This document shows positions 13,801-26,856 of a DNA stretch of 64,000 nt, one piece after another. Position numbers and translations under genes: made by a program. The notes beneath the pieces were generated by a model. The model was not told where the DNA came from and did no database searches. It was given only the letters and a program-made list of their open reading frames with translations. Every line of letters begins with the position of its first letter. The stretch's first letter is position 1. Location of the stretch: contig NW_020825298.1 of NCBI RefSeq assembly GCF_003286085.1, forward strand, positions 4,898,001-4,962,000. The letters are read 5' to 3'. The stretch comes from Drosophila persimilis. Its lineage: Eukaryota > Arthropoda > Insecta > Diptera > Drosophilidae.

Positions 13801-16800
13801 AGTATCTTTCGGGAGAGGACATCGACACCTCTTACAAACTTGAGACATTGTAGGAGATCGCTTCCAGCGTCTGTACACAGAAGTTGTAACTCACTTTATG
13901 CAGGAAACCCAGCCTGTATCCTGTTTTGGCTTCTCTATCGTCCGTTTCTGGGGTCTTAGAGGGGTCTCAGGTGTTGCCAACAGATCCACATTCAATCCTG
14001 AAGGAATGGACCCTGGGTTATGGATTGGGGACACGCCTTCACGCTACTCGTTGGCTGGAAGCCTGCGTGAGATACACTTTCTAGGAGCACAGTCCTCCAG
14101 CGGGTCCTCCAGCGGGGCCTCCAGAGGGGTCTCCAGAGTGTTCTTCTGTGCCAAAAGACAGCATCTCCCCAAAAGGTATATTTCTCTATCGAAAATCGAG
14201 TAATATTCATTAACATCCCACTGAGAACCCATTTTTCTTAGAGTACCCCATCTTCTGCGAACCTCCGCTTTGCCTTGCCCCCCTCCCCACACAATTTGCT
14301 TGTATTATTTTTATTTTATATGTAAGTATTTTACAAGTTGTAAGCAAAAGGCCGGGGCTCAGAAGAGCAGCGAAAATAATTAAATAGTAAAGGGCCAAGG
14401 CAGCGTGCCGCCAAAGGAGCTCCCCGCCCCTATACCAGCGCCCCCCCAGCGCCAACCACGAACCCACTCAACCCTTTGTGCCAGTTTTTTCTTGTTGGGA
14501 AAAACTTCCTTTGCTCCTTCCGAGGGAAAAGGGCAAAAAGAAGCCCACAAATGGCCAAAAGCTAGCGAGTGTTGATGGCAGGAACAAAATACATTGCATG
14601 CCCCCCCCCCCCCCCCGTTCCACGCCCCCGTTTTTTATATATGTATGAATATTCCTTCTTATATTAATTTGTTGTTCTTTTTTTGTGTTGTGTTCATTTT
14701 TTTCGTCGATTTTTGCGGGCGTTGGGAAAATTAATTAAAAATTAAATGAATGAACGAACGCCGGGGATAATGAGCCCCTAAGCTGATTTTGCGCTTAAAA
14801 GTGTGCAATGGGAGAAATTGTCGAGCTGCCGGGGCACACGGCATTCAATAGCATTCGCTTCCCAATACAGCCACGCCCACCCAGGTATCCCCAACACACA
14901 CACACACACACACACACCAACACCAACAAAGAAACGTAAAACTTGCAATTTTTTGTCGCATTTTTTGTGCCGGTTTGTTTGTATTTTATTTTCGTTTAAT
15001 ATCGACAAAGAGAAAAGAAATCAGAGAGGGGGGGGCGGAAGGAAGCTTTGAAGGAGCCGTGGCAAAGGAAGGGGAGGCGAAGAGGACCAGAGAAAAATGG
15101 TGAAAATTTTCTTTAACGTAACAAAATATTTTTATAAAATAATCAAGTTTTTCCTTTTGCGCTGTTTTGTTTGCTGCAAATTATTTTTAGCTTCGCGGGG
15201 CAAAGAGGACAGAGGGGCACAGCGAGGGGGTGGGGTAAAAGAAAAGCAGAGGGGTGGAGTGGAGTGGGGAGGGAAGAGAGAAAAGCGAGGGCTTTCCTCT
15301 GTGTTTTTGGTGTAAATTAAAATTGTCCGCATTGCGTTTTTTTTTTTATAATGAGAGAGCAGTGGAGTGGTTCCGGGAAAACGTTCCCAATATGGAAAGA
15401 CAAAAAATAAAAATTAATTAATAATGGCGAGATACTTGAATGGGAAAATCGGTAAAAAGAACCGAGAGGAATCAATGTTCAAAAGGAAATATTTTGTTGT
15501 GAAAGGAAATATGGAATGATGTTTTATAAAGGTAAATGGGAGGAGTCCGTAAAGGGAGGAGGTGTTTTTTGAAGAATTAACAAAAGGCAAAGAAAAAATC
15601 GGTAATAGATACAAAAATGTATAAAGACAGGAAAGCAAAATGCGTAGCCGCAAAATGTTTTGTGGATTGGCTTGACCCTAGCCCACAGAGACTCAAAGTC
15701 AAAGGGCAACCCCTAAGCCGCAAAATCTCAACCAAAACCCCACAACGAAACATCCTGCAATCCCCCCTTAAAGCAGAGACTGAGAACACTATCAAAAGTC
15801 AATTACAATGCAATTATTGTGGGCCCTTGCCCCGCCCCCCGCTCGAAGGAAAACCAGAAAAACATTTTGAAAAGCCATTGAAAAACTTTAATTGAAAATA
15901 TCAAATTATTTTCGAGTTGGCGTCAGCAGAATAAAAACCAAAACTGGCGTCCAATAAAGCCAAGGGGGGAGTAAAGGTGTGAGAGGTGGTCCGAGATATA
16001 TGTGTATGTGTGGGTGTGTGTATATCATTAATTATGTGGCCAGATTGTAGTGGCGACAACTTTGCTTTCGAAAGAAAGTTGACTCCGGAAAAGTGGCCGA
16101 GAGCCAGGAGTCGGGCGAAATTCTAATGAGTTGGCATTTTCTGAAATTGTCTGAGACACAAAATCTTCCTCTGGAAGCATCACCCCATCAGCAGATCCCC
16201 AGGAATTTCTCGTTGTAAAGTAGCTGAAATGACATTAAAAAGGCAAAACCAAGCAGAAAGGACATCCACATCCGCATCCTTATGGGCACTAACCAGAGAC
16301 ACACACAGACACACACACATAGGGGAAGGATAATTCTTCTTCAACCCTGTGCTCCTCCTGCCATCTGCTTCCATCGTTTTATAGTTTACAATCTTATTAT
16401 CTTTGCTTGGGCATCTCAAGTCCCATCTCATAGACACCATAGCCACAGGACCATCCCCACACACCCCCACACACACACACATTTTCCTAAGGCAATTAAA
16501 AATCTTCACACTGTCGTTGATGATGTCCTTTTCCTGCCCTGCCCTGCCCTGCCCTGCTCTGCTCTGCTTTTCGGCTGTTTTGTTGTCTTTTCGCCTCGTT
16601 TTGTCCTTGGGGCCAAACTTGATTTTGTTTATTAAACATATTTTGCATAAAATTCACTTTATTTGCAGTTTATTTCATAAGAAAATTACATTTCCCAGCG
16701 AGTGGGCCATGCTTGATAGTTTTTCCCCTCCCTGGAAGGATGGAAGGATGGGGTCCAAGGAGTGCACCTTATTCTTTGATTATGTTTGATCACGTTCTGT

Positions 16801-18799
16801 TGGAGAGTTTATTTGTTGGCTGGAGGAGAGCCATTGTTTGGCAGTGGCTGGAGGTGGAGATGGAGAGGCCCTTCCGAGGTGTGGATTTGGAGGGCAAGTG
16901 CGGAATAGTTGGATGGTAGAGATGGTAGAGGATGTGCTAGATGCGATACCTGTATTTATTTTAGAAGAAGCATCTTTTTGGGATCCTTAGAACGAGAACT
17001 TGGAAAAACTGGAAGAGATATTTGTTCAAGAGGAGCAACCAAGGCCCCAAGTACTAGATGATACTTTTTGGTGAAAGAACTCGCACAAATTAACCGAATA
17101 TTCACCGCCTTAATCCCGAAACAACCCCAACCATCTCTTATTAATTTTCGTGGTACCTACACCCATTCAACCACCCCCCCCCGTCCATCATTTCACGCTG
17201 CTCTTATCTAACACTGGAACATTTTCGCCCTCCCCCATGGACCAAGCCGAGTGAAGTCACACATGAAAATCCCATAAAAATTGACAATAATAACCCACAT
17301 ATCATCATTGCTCTCTCCCTCCCCCTCCCCGCCGGCACATATGCACAGACGTACGTTCCACACGATAAGAAGTCAACGCCTGCAAATCAACCAGAAATCG
17401 CAATCCACTCCCTTAAGGACAGAAGTAGAGCCAAAACCAAAACCAAAACCGAATGAAGAAGAAAATCCCATAAAAAACAGTTCAATGATATAGAAAAATA
17501 GATAAAGCGAAATTTGCAAAAAATAACAACAATGCAGAAAAGAGAGAGAGAGAAACACACAAAGAGGGGAAATGGAAAGTGGAAAAAGGGAAAACGCGTG
17601 GCAAAGGCATGAACTTTAAACTAAGCCGCAAAAGGCACTTGAATCGAGTTTTGGGAAGCGACTACCGAGTGCCCCACCACGGTGTTGTCAAGTGAATAAT
17701 GGGACAAATCCGCAGAGTAAATATGACACGTTGCAAAATGCCATTCGATGATAAAAAAAAAAGAGAAGCAGAAACGAGTGCTTGAACCCACCCACTCGTA
17801 CACCCACATTTGATGAACCCTTCCACCACCCCCAGAGGACTGTCACTGACAGTCACACATCCTTTCACGAAAGGTGTTTTGACAAGGCGTCATGGCAAGT
17901 CAAAAGTGCAGACACAACAGGCGAAGGAGCATGAGACGGAGCTGGAGGTGGAGCTGGAGCAGTGGGCACACACCCTTTGCTACCGAACCGTAAGCGTATC
18001 AATAAAAAGATTGCTCCGCTGGGCATACGCAGTCTGAAAATGTTTGTTTGATAAGCCCAAGGATAGGGCGTAATACAAATATTACGCCTTTTTATGGTGA
18101 AAGCGAAGAGGGCAAACCGAATGTGGCATAAACATTACAAAGGGTTGCCACAGCCCCCTCCCTCCTGCCCCGAGAGAGAAGTTATGTCTCTGTGACATTG
18201 AATCTTTATGTGTGCATTCGATATGCATTAAAATTCAATAATAATAAAAGCAATACACAAAGTGAAAGACAAAAACCATGGAGAACTCCCCCAATTAACC
18301 CTTGAAGAGACCGCACGAAGAGGGGAAGTACTAGCTCTCCGTCGGAGGCAATATGAACGTCACATAAATCTTGGCAACACTACTACTAAGTCGCTATTAA
18401 GTAAAATTGACCACATATTTTATCTCATATGCGCACGCCACAAACGGAGCAGCCAGAGTCTCCGGCTCCACTATTTCTGGGGCAGATGGGGATGGAAGGA
18501 CAAAACAGCAGCCCAGCGCCATACAAAACAGATACCAGAACAATGTCCGAGTAAATTAAATCAAAGCCTGAACGGACTCACCAAATTAGATGGATGAAGG
18601 GAGGAGGCTAGAGTAGGACTGTGCCTGGGGTCAAGGGAAATTAAAGGACCAGCGAAATGGGACGTAAATACTCGTATACGAACAACTTGTTGAGTTTTTG
18701 TGGCAACAAGTTGAAGAGAAAATTTGCTATAACTATTCAAATAACATATGGCATGATTAAAAGTTAAGTTTAAAATTATATTTTTTAATTAAATTACAA
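10830..18799. other. intergenic DNA, 8 kb
   Basis: No gene can be supported. Visible content: 16 C at 14601-14616, a CA run at about 14893-14917, a second CA-rich segment near 16460-16482, a TGCCC pentamer run at about 16534-16558, and a GA/CAGGAGG-like purine-rich zone near 15020-15300. Open frames are short and follow these simple repeats. Confidence 0.55.
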
Positions 18800-19190
18800 A
18801 TTGTCCGGCGAAAAATTTCGAATTTAAATTTACAAGGCTGCCAGACTTTTTAAAAAGGGTAAAATTTACAAAAAGATCCTTGCTACGAGGCTTAATTTAA
18901 ATTTAAATTTACAAGGCTGCCAGACATTTAAGAAAGGTTCAATTTTCAAAAAGATCCTTGCTACGATACCAAATTTCAAATTGAAAGTTACAAAGCTGCC
19001 AGACAGTATCAAATATATCCTTGCTACGAACCAAAAACTCAAGCTCAAATTTACAAAGCTGCCAGACATTTTAAAAAAGGTCCAACTTACAAAACAAAAT
19101 CCTTGCTAAGACACGAAAATTCAAATTTATAAGGCTGCCAGACCTATCAAAAAAGTTATACTTTGTAAAAAGCTCCTTGCTCTGGCACGA
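18800..19190. repeat. five-copy minisatellite, period about 62-82 bp
   Basis: Five diverged tandem units each contain 'ttacaa(a/g)gctgccagac' (or ttataaggctgccagac) followed by an A-rich stretch and '(a/c)tccttgct(a/c)'. The 'gctgccagac' core occurs near 18836, 18916, 18994, 19060 and 19133. Unit length varies because of the A/T-rich spacers. It lies about 300 bp past the 3' end of the beta7-type proteasome gene. A 67-codon minus-strand frame across it is only the translated repeat. Confidence 0.85.
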
Positions 19191-19483
19191 GGCAAGCGAC
19201 TCTGCTACTTGAAGTACCCGAATAACAATGATAATAGCGACACAACAATATATCAACGTACTTCACTACTATTCCATCTAAATAAATTAATTAAGCATTT
19301 TGTTTAACGGAATTTCGTGGAGGGCAGACAGAGAGTGATAGATAGAGACAGATAGAGAGAGAGGGAGAGAGAAGTGTTCTGCTCCTGCTGATTAGCCACA
19401 TTTGGAGATAGATTCGGATATTTAAAGACTCTCAAGTTTTCCATATGTGAGTCCATAATATAATGTCAATCGTTTGTCTGGCT

Positions 19484-20224
19484 TTAGTGTATTCTATTGT
19501 GGCGGGCGAGAGTCCAGTCCTCGCTCACATTGTAGGGTCCTTCGATGTGGGATCCGTTGGCGTTGCAGACGCCCACCGTGTAGTAGGGAATTGCACGAGC
19601 GTCGCGATTGTTCAACGTCTCCATGCCCTGGCGGATCATGGCTAGGGCCTCCTCCTCCGTAAACTCTCGGTCCTTCGGCTTGCTGTCGCGCACCATGGGC
19701 AGGACCATTTGCTGGGCTGTGTCAGTGGTCGCCACGTAGTCCTCAACGATGAGTCCCCGACTATCAATGTAGGCGAGGTAGGGTCCCGCCTGCGGTTCCA
19801 TTCCACCCACAACTACAGCCACAGCCGAGAAATCATTGGAGCTGCGACGAGTGTACGTGGTACTCCGAAACCAGCCGGCCAGGGTCTTGGGTTTCATTTC
19901 GGTGGTGTCCTGGTAAATCCGATCCGTTACGACCTGCGCATCAATCGTCCGCTTGTACATCTGAATATCGGCAAAGTCACCGCCTCCGCCCATAACAATC
20001 TGCTCGTTGATCTTAAAGACTCGATCCACGTTCTGGAACCGAGGCGTCGATCCGAAGTGGACACAGTTGTCGGCTGCCACCAGAACCCCTTGGTCGTAGC
20101 GAATTCCGATGACGGAGCCTCCCGCGGTGACGGTCTGACCGAACGGATCGTCGTTGATCCCAATGAACTTCAGGAACTGGGCCACCTCCTCCGGGCTGGC
20201 CCTTTCGTAATCCCCGTTGATCAT
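19484..20224 (-). CDS. divergent proteasome beta7-type subunit (PSMB4 family), intronless
   Basis: The 246-residue product belongs to the Ntn-hydrolase proteasome beta family and is closest to the beta7/PSMB4 type, a non-catalytic subunit of the 20S core. Support: the SVIGIRYDQGVLVAAD strand pair at about residues 36-51, GGGGDFADIQ, the conserved R-x-x-N run around FQNVDRV, EGPYNVSEDW near the C-terminus and the absence of a threonine nucleophile context. It differs from the usual beta7 at places that are well conserved across animals: the YGSLARFRN-like stretch is FGSTPRFQN here, and the RRSKMNPL-like stretch reads RRSSNDFSA. The gene has no intron. It starts 273 bp past the Spc105R stop, same strand. 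It could be a lineage-specific duplicate (retrocopy) rather than the ancestral Prosbeta7; that is an inference from divergence and lack of introns. Confidence 0.8.
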   Translation of the reverse strand: MINGDYERASPEEVAQFLKFIGINDDPFGQTVTAGGSVIGIRYDQGVLVAADNCVHFGSTPRFQNVDRVFKINEQIVMGGGGDFADIQMYKRTIDAQVVTDRIYQDTTEMKPKTLAGWFRSTTYTRRSSNDFSAVAVVVGGMEPQAGPYLAYIDSRGLIVEDYVATTDTAQQMVLPMVRDSKPKDREFTEEEALAMIRQGMETLNNRDARAIPYYTVGVCNANGSHIEGPYNVSEDWTLARHNRIH

Positions 20225-20497
20225 TTCTATTTTCAGAGAGACGTTTTCTACGACTGACTTCTTTGGGAATACTTTTTGGAATGTATATTCCAGCCTACTT
20301 GATCATTAGATGCCAATTGGAAGGTCTCTGCCTTGATAGGGGACTCCTGTACACAGCAGCGAACTCTAATCTATACCACAAATTAAACAATTAACTATTC
20401 TCCGCTGTGATTAAAAAAATAACAATCTATATAGGGGTATATTGAATTGTACAAATGCTAAAACTTCAACTATATTATTTTGTACCTTTAAAAACGA

Positions 20498-23400
20498 TTA
20501 AACTTTGAGATACTGTTCGGGATGATCTAGAAAGGCTTCCAAAAAGGCCACTCCCGTGGGCAGAAACTGAATATTTTCGTTGAAGAAATGTAGCTTTGGC
20601 TGCAGAATATCCCTGAACGAAATTGCCTCGACATTGGCGATTTCAATCACGAAATCGGTCTTCTCCAAGCGCGTGCGTGTATCCACCTCAATGTGCCGGC
20701 GCACAGTCTTCTTGACAACGATTCGATTGGCTTGCCTGAAAGGAAAAACAAGAAATAAAATCGAAGACACACGGGATAATGAACAATGTACCTTAGAAGA
20801 TTCGCCCTTGTTGCTGTGAGCACCGCCAATAGCTTGTGGAATGTGCGTAGTATGTCCACACAAATGGCATCTATGCGTTGCAGAAACTGTGCGAAGGCCT
20901 CCACGCTGCTGCCCTCGATCGAGTCGGTGAGATTTACTGGCAGCTTGAGCTGCAGCTGAAAGTCGAGCAGGTGCTCAAACGCCGTCCAGCTCTGCAGTGG
21001 CAGAATGACTGTGGCCTGTTCCACATTGATGGCGCACACCCGTATGGCTGTCTCCAACTCGTCCACAGTCTCGTAGTCAACGATCAGGCGGAATGTGGTG
21101 AGCAGTCGATGGGTGAAGATCAATTTCTGGGAGACCTTTAGCTGGTAGTCAAATATCCAGTTGGGCTGCTGCTCGCCCAGCATGTCCTGCAGGCGATCGA
21201 AGAACGTTTCCACTGGTTCCAGTGGGACGAGCATCTGCTGAAGCACTTCCTGGTTGTCGGCCAGACTGCGCTTGAATCTAGGTGGCGGAGCGGGTTAGAA
21301 TGGATGCCTGGAAAACTTTGTATTTCAATGGATCTCACCTTTCCATCTTCCTTTTGTAGGTTGCCATCACCTCGTTCACGTCCCACTCGCTGAACTCTTC
21401 CTCCTCGGACGCCTCACTCGAACTGTCCAGCTCTTTCTCCAGGGCGATCGTCTGCCTCTCCTGCTCCTTGATCTGCCAGTACTTGTGCACGTCGTCCAGG
21501 TTGGGCTTCGCTCTCACGCGTCGCAGCATTTCAATTTCCCGCGTCATATCCCACTGCGGCTGGGTGGGCAGGACAAAGGAGTCGTTGCTCAGCCTTGGCT
21601 CACTCAGGGATCTCCTGCAGTTCGCGCACTTCCTGCAGGACGCACTGGACCCAGCAGCCACCACTCGAGAGCTCTCCTGCTGCTCCTGGCAGTGCTCAGG
21701 CTCAGGCTCTGGCTGAGGCTGAGGCTCAGGCTGTTTGGGTAGTGCCACGGCGTCCTCAGCCGGTGCCTCCTCATCCGTGTCCGGCTCATCGGCCAGAGTG
21801 GAGACCAAACTGAGCCGTACATTGTCTATCTGGTTGTTCTCCTGTTGATCCACGTCAATGGTCTCCACTATGGCAGCCGAAAAGATGGTCGTGTCCCCGG
21901 ACAGATTGATGAACCTCTTGTTTGTGGGTGCGTAGCTCTTGAACGAACGGTCTGTGGAGCTTCCACTGTCCCTGGGGCAAGTGTCGCGCTCCACCTCCAT
22001 CGTACCCTCAGCCGGCTCCTTCTTCACCTTGCACGACAGATTTTTGAAGTAGGCCGACACATCTGAAACGGTGATGGGTCTCTCCTCGAATACAGTGGAT
22101 CGCGACATGTGCTCTCCAATAAGGCCTCTCACGGGCTGCAAGGTCAAGTCGAAGTTCATGTCCACCGCTGCCGTCACTTCTTTAATGGCAATACTCGCCT
22201 CCATCTCCTGCTCCATCTCCATATCCCCAAAGAGATGGGTATTGCGCTTTTTGGCCTCTGGCAGATTGGGCGTGAGGTGGGCGAACAATCGCTTGGCATC
22301 TCCACTGTGCCGTGTAGGAGTGCCACATCCCAAGGCATCGCCCTCCAAACTCATTCTCATGGACTCGCCCATGGAGCGTATTTTCTGCAGCAATGCCGAT
22401 GTCTTAGGAAGCGGACCGCGAGGCGTAGCCGCCTGATTGGTCTCTTCCTCGAACTTTTCAAACTCATTCATGGAATTAAGTGACCCTGATCCATTTTGTT
22501 TTAACATGGGAGTGATCGGAAGGAGTTCCGGGGGAGCTCCTGTTGATTGAAGGGGGCTCTGGAAGTCGGCCGCCTTCTCCGCCTCCTCTTCCATAGATTC
22601 AGACATGATCAATGTCTGTTGGGACCGGGATCCACGATTTGCTGACTTCTCGAATGGTGGTTCCTTCGGGTGCTCCTCCTCCTCCTCCTCTTCCATAGAT
22701 TCAGACATGATCAATGTCTGTTGGGACCGGGATCCACGATTTGCAGACTTCTCGAATGCGGGTTCCTTCGGGTGCTCCTCCTCCTCCTCCTCTTCTTCCA
22801 TAGATTCAGACATGATCAATGTCTGTTCAGCCCGGGATCCACGATTTGGAGCCACTTTTGTAGACTTCTCGAGTGGTGGTTCCCTCAACTGCTCCTCCTC
22901 CTCCATGGAGGTGGCCAAGAGCAGAGTCTGGCGAGCTTTAGACGTCCGAACGGCTGTCATATTTTCTTCATTAAGTTCCGCCAGCATAATAGTATTTCTG
23001 GATTTGAAGGCCACCGACTCCTCCCTGGATTCGTGAGTGTTTCTCGGTTTGGAACTCTGGTATGCAATGGAATAGTCCTCCTCGATGGGTACTGCCGTAA
23101 GCAGTGTTTGCCTAGATCTCGACGAACGATCTCCAGTGGGCACATGATGCTCCTGAACGGCTTCAGCCAGGTGCTCATAATCTTTCCTTATGGCCCCAGT
23201 GGCTGCATAGTTAAACTCTTCCTCTATTGGTTCCGCCTGAAGAATAGTCTGCCTGGCTTTGGATCTCCGATTTCCCATTGGTAGATTCTGCTGAAGGGCT
23301 TCATTCCTTATGAAGCTTGCTTCCGATTGCAGAATACTCTGGCTAGCTTTGGATCTCTGATTCGTCATTGGTAGATGTTCCTGAACGGCTTCAGCCAGCT

Positions 23401-26339
23401 GCTTACGATCTTTCCTCATGGCCCCAGTGGCTGCATAGTCAAACTCTTCCTCTATTGGTTCCGCCTGAAGTATAGTCTGTCTAGCCTTGGGTCTCTGATT
23501 TCCCATTGGTAGATTCTGCTGAAGGGCTTCTTTCCTTATGGCCCCAGTAGCTCCATCAACATCTTCCTCTATTGCTTCCGATTGCAGAATACTCTGGCTA
23601 GCCTTGGATCTCTGATTCGTCTGTTCCTGAACGGATGCAGCCAGCTGCTTACGATCTTTCCTCATGGCCCCTGTGGCTGCATAGTCAAACTCTCCTTCTA
23701 TGGGTTCCGCCTGAAGAATAGTCTGCCTGGCTTTGGATCTCTGATTTCCCATTGGTAGATTCTGCTGAAGGGCTTCTTTCCTTATGGCCCCAGTAGCTGC
23801 ATCGTCAACATCTTCCTCTATTGGTTCCGACTGAAGAATAGTCTGTCTGGCTTTGGATCTTTGATATCCCATTGGTAGATGTTTCTGACCGGCTTCCGCC
23901 AGGTGCTCATAATCTTTCCTTACGGCCCCAGTGGCTGCATCGTCAACATCTTCCACTATTGCTTCCGATTGAAGAATAGTCTGTCTGGCTTTCGATCTCT
24001 GATTTCCTATTGGTACATGCTTCTGAACGGATTTGTTTTGTATTGCCCCCGTTGCGGTGACATCTTCCTCAATTGGTTCCGTTTGAAGAATAGTCTGCCT
24101 GGCTTTCGATCTCTGATTTCCCATGGGTAGATTCTGCTGAACGGCTTTATTCCTTATGGCCCCAGTAGCTGCATTGTCGACATCTTCCTCTATTGGTTCC
24201 TCCTGAAGAATAGTCTGCCTAGCTTTGGACCTCTGATTTCCCATTTGAAGATGCTCCTGAACGGCTTCAGCCAGGTGCCTACGATCTTTCCTTATGGCCT
24301 CAGTGGCTGCAGCATTCCGGGGGAGGGCTTCGTCTTCCTCCAACGGTTCCGCCAAGTGGAGAGTGTGACGGGACTTAGGTCCCTTTGCCGGATCAGCATT
24401 TCCCTTGAGATGCAGCTCCTTGAGAGGACTTATAATATCCTCTTCCATGCTCTCCTCCATGAGCAAAGTCTCCCTACGTTTCGATTTGGTGCGGTTGCGC
24501 GGCACGTTATCCTCGGACTGGATGGCTCTGGCTTTCTCGTCGACAATATTTTCCTGGTCCATGGACTCGTTCAGGCTGAAGGTACGTCTGGCAGAGGAGG
24601 CGCGCTCTGGAGGGATGGCGGCAGCAGCATCTTCCAAGCGAAACACATCCTGCTCCATTTCCGCAGACAGATGAATGGTCTGTCTGGGCTTGGAATGCTT
24701 CGATGGTGCCTCCTGCATGGTGGATGGTTGGAAGTCCGGTCTGCAGCTGCTGTTCCTCTTGGGCGTTCCCAAATCGAGCTCCGAGCTTTCATATGTAGAC
24801 TCTCTCCTCGATAAGACCTTGGAACTATTGCGAGATTGGGTCTCATCGCCCAGTTTGGCATGTGCCAGGAAGTTCGTGTTGTCCAGCATCATCTCATCCG
24901 CCTGCGAGACCCGATACTTGCGCTTATCATCCGGTATCTTTAGCTTTTCCCGCGGCAACGGCTCTGCTACTGCCGCTACTGTTACTGGCGCTGTTTGTGC
25001 CAAGGGGGACATGGTCATATTCTCACTGAAATTTAAAGTTGCGCGCGGCTTGATGCTCCTTATGTTGATGTCCATTGGATCCTGATCCTGATCCTCATCT
25101 AGGCCATGCCAGAACCTCTTATGCTTGGCCTTGCGATCTGTGCACGGGGTCCTGGGGCCGTTCGCAAAGACCTTAATCTTTCCCGCTTCCAGGTCATCGT
25201 TCAGTTGACGAAAGTTCAGCTTCTTGCTGATGTTTTCCCCAGAAATCATGTCGAATGGAATGAGAACAGACTCGTCTCCCAGGTAGTTGATGGTACTATT
25301 GTTGGGCTCTGTCTGAAAGAAGCCATGTGACGACAGTCGGTCTCTGGCATCGGAATCTGCAAGAGAGCAAATGTTTTCATATTAAGAGCTGTTCAAAGGA
25401 AGAGAGTAAGCAAAAGAAACCAACCATTCATGTCGCAGTCAAAGGATATATCTGCCTGCCTCTGGATCTCCTTTTGGCCCTCTTCCACCTCCATATGCAC
25501 CAATTTCTGAACAGGATCAACATTCTCCTTTTCTACTGGGACGAGTACTGCAGCAGCTGCAGAAGTAACTGGACCAGTATATCCCAGTGGCGTGATGTCC
25601 ATAAAGGAATCACCCACAGATTTCGTTGGTTGTGTTTTAATATTTTCCATTTCAAACGAGGACAACTCCAACGAGCAGTCTTCCCTAACTTTGGATGAGA
25701 TCTGCATCAGATCTATGGTCTTGTCCGTGATTCGATGGCTGTACAGCGTATCCTTTAGCTTGTCCCGCCCCATCGAAGAGAGAGAGAAACTCTCGGCAAA
25801 CAGCGACTCGCGGGGCACCGAACAATTGGGGCGATTGCGATTCTTTTCACATGGAAACATGGGCACATCGATGCTCGTCCGCAGGTTCAACGTCATATCG
25901 ATTCTGGTGCTTGCATGTTCAAACTGCAGCGGTATATTCTCTTTGTCCGCTGTCGGCGCCTGCTGGCTGGGGCCAGCTTTCGGCGCCTTCTCTCTGCTGT
26001 TGTCTTCGCCATTGGTGATTTCCGATAATTCGTAGGAGTCTTCCCAATAGTGAGGCTCCTCCGTATTCACGAACTCTCTGTGAAGCAGTACAGTATTATT
26101 TCCGTAAATTAAATGAATCAAACGATTGTACACTTACCTCACGGACTTCTTGCCACTAAAGCTGATGCGACGCTTGAGCACGCAATTCTGCGTCCCCGCT
26201 GCCGCTGTCTGATCGTCATCTCTGGCTGGCGGCTGCCGCAACTGAAAATATTAATGTAAAATAGTTGAAACACAGACACGAGTGGGCATATATATGTAGT
26301 TTATACACTCACCGAACTCCTGCGCTTATTTTTCTCCAT
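20498..26339 (-). CDS. Spc105R: Spc105R, KNL1-family kinetochore scaffold
   Basis: Spc105R is the Drosophila KNL1: it links the Mis12/Ndc80 network to PP1 and the spindle checkpoint at kinetochores. Six exons join in frame: 26339-26313, 26241-26138, 26077-25425, 25356-21339, 21277-20792 and 20735-20498, giving 1841 residues. The PP1-docking motif RISF is at residues 34-37 in a KRRISF context, as in KNL1 proteins. The middle carries two repeat arrays (residues about 611-1022 and 1096-1184) with units such as KARQTILQxEPIEEDV and QTLIMSESMEEE; these stand in for the MELT repeats, which are degenerate in flies. A CxxC...CxxC pair (CRKCANCRRS) lies near residue 1480. The C-terminus (about 1600-1841) is the conserved coiled-coil/RWD part that binds Mis12. 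One donor is GTTGGT (after 25425), a weak but plausible site. Identity rests on architecture and motifs. Confidence 0.88.
22590..22855 (-). repeat. Spc105R: three-unit repeat inside Spc105R (RGSRxxQTLIMSESMEEE)
   Basis: Three near-identical in-frame units of about 100 bp encode RGSR(S/A)(Q/E)QTLIMSESMEEE followed by an EEE run and HPKEPxFEKSAN. The units differ mainly in the number of GAG codons, which suggests recent slippage or unequal exchange. Confidence 0.9.
23075..24310 (-). repeat. Spc105R: ten-unit repeat array inside Spc105R
   Basis: About ten in-frame units alternate between a shorter and a longer form (roughly 36-48 codons). The core is NQRSKARQTILQ(A/S)EPIEEDVD followed by AATGAIRK; the longer form adds D(Y/R)(E/K)xLAEAVQEH. 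Units 6 and 8 are shortened (unit 8 lacks the EEDV part). The alternation suggests a higher-order two-unit duplication. Confidence 0.88.
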
Positions 26340-26856
26340 TTTAATGCAAAATAATGCATTCGATGCCGCTATTTTTGTTTGAATGGTCGGGCATGCCAAC
26401 TTGTTCTAATAAACAAACTGTGAATGTCAAATTGTAGGCGTCGAATGCGTGTGCATGATGCGCAGCAATAACGAGGTGGCGCTTTTTTAAGACGCGTCTT
26501 AGATTCACCCTCTTGTGCCAATGCACCAATGTAGAAACCGTGTAGAAATACCACTTAGAGCCGTGTCCCAGACCACATCGAATACTGATTCGTGATCAGC
26601 ATCGAAATCCCGATCGTTTGCCATCAAAATTGAGATTTTTTCGAAAATGTCGGAAAAAAGGGCATGTAAAAAAGTGGGTAACGGAGGTTTTTCACACTGG
26701 CGCTTCCATGGGGCTTATATGAAAAAAAACGGCCAAACATTTTTCGAATCGTACACATTTCCCCTTCAGGTGTCGCCTTTGATAACTACATGAAAATGTA
26801 GTTAGTATGTGTAGTTAGAAATTGTGTAGTAAACTAGTAAATTAAACTGTTTTTTT

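Noticed and set aside
18866-19069. 67-codon minus-strand frame
   Set aside because: It only translates the minisatellite units; the repeated residues reflect the DNA repeat.
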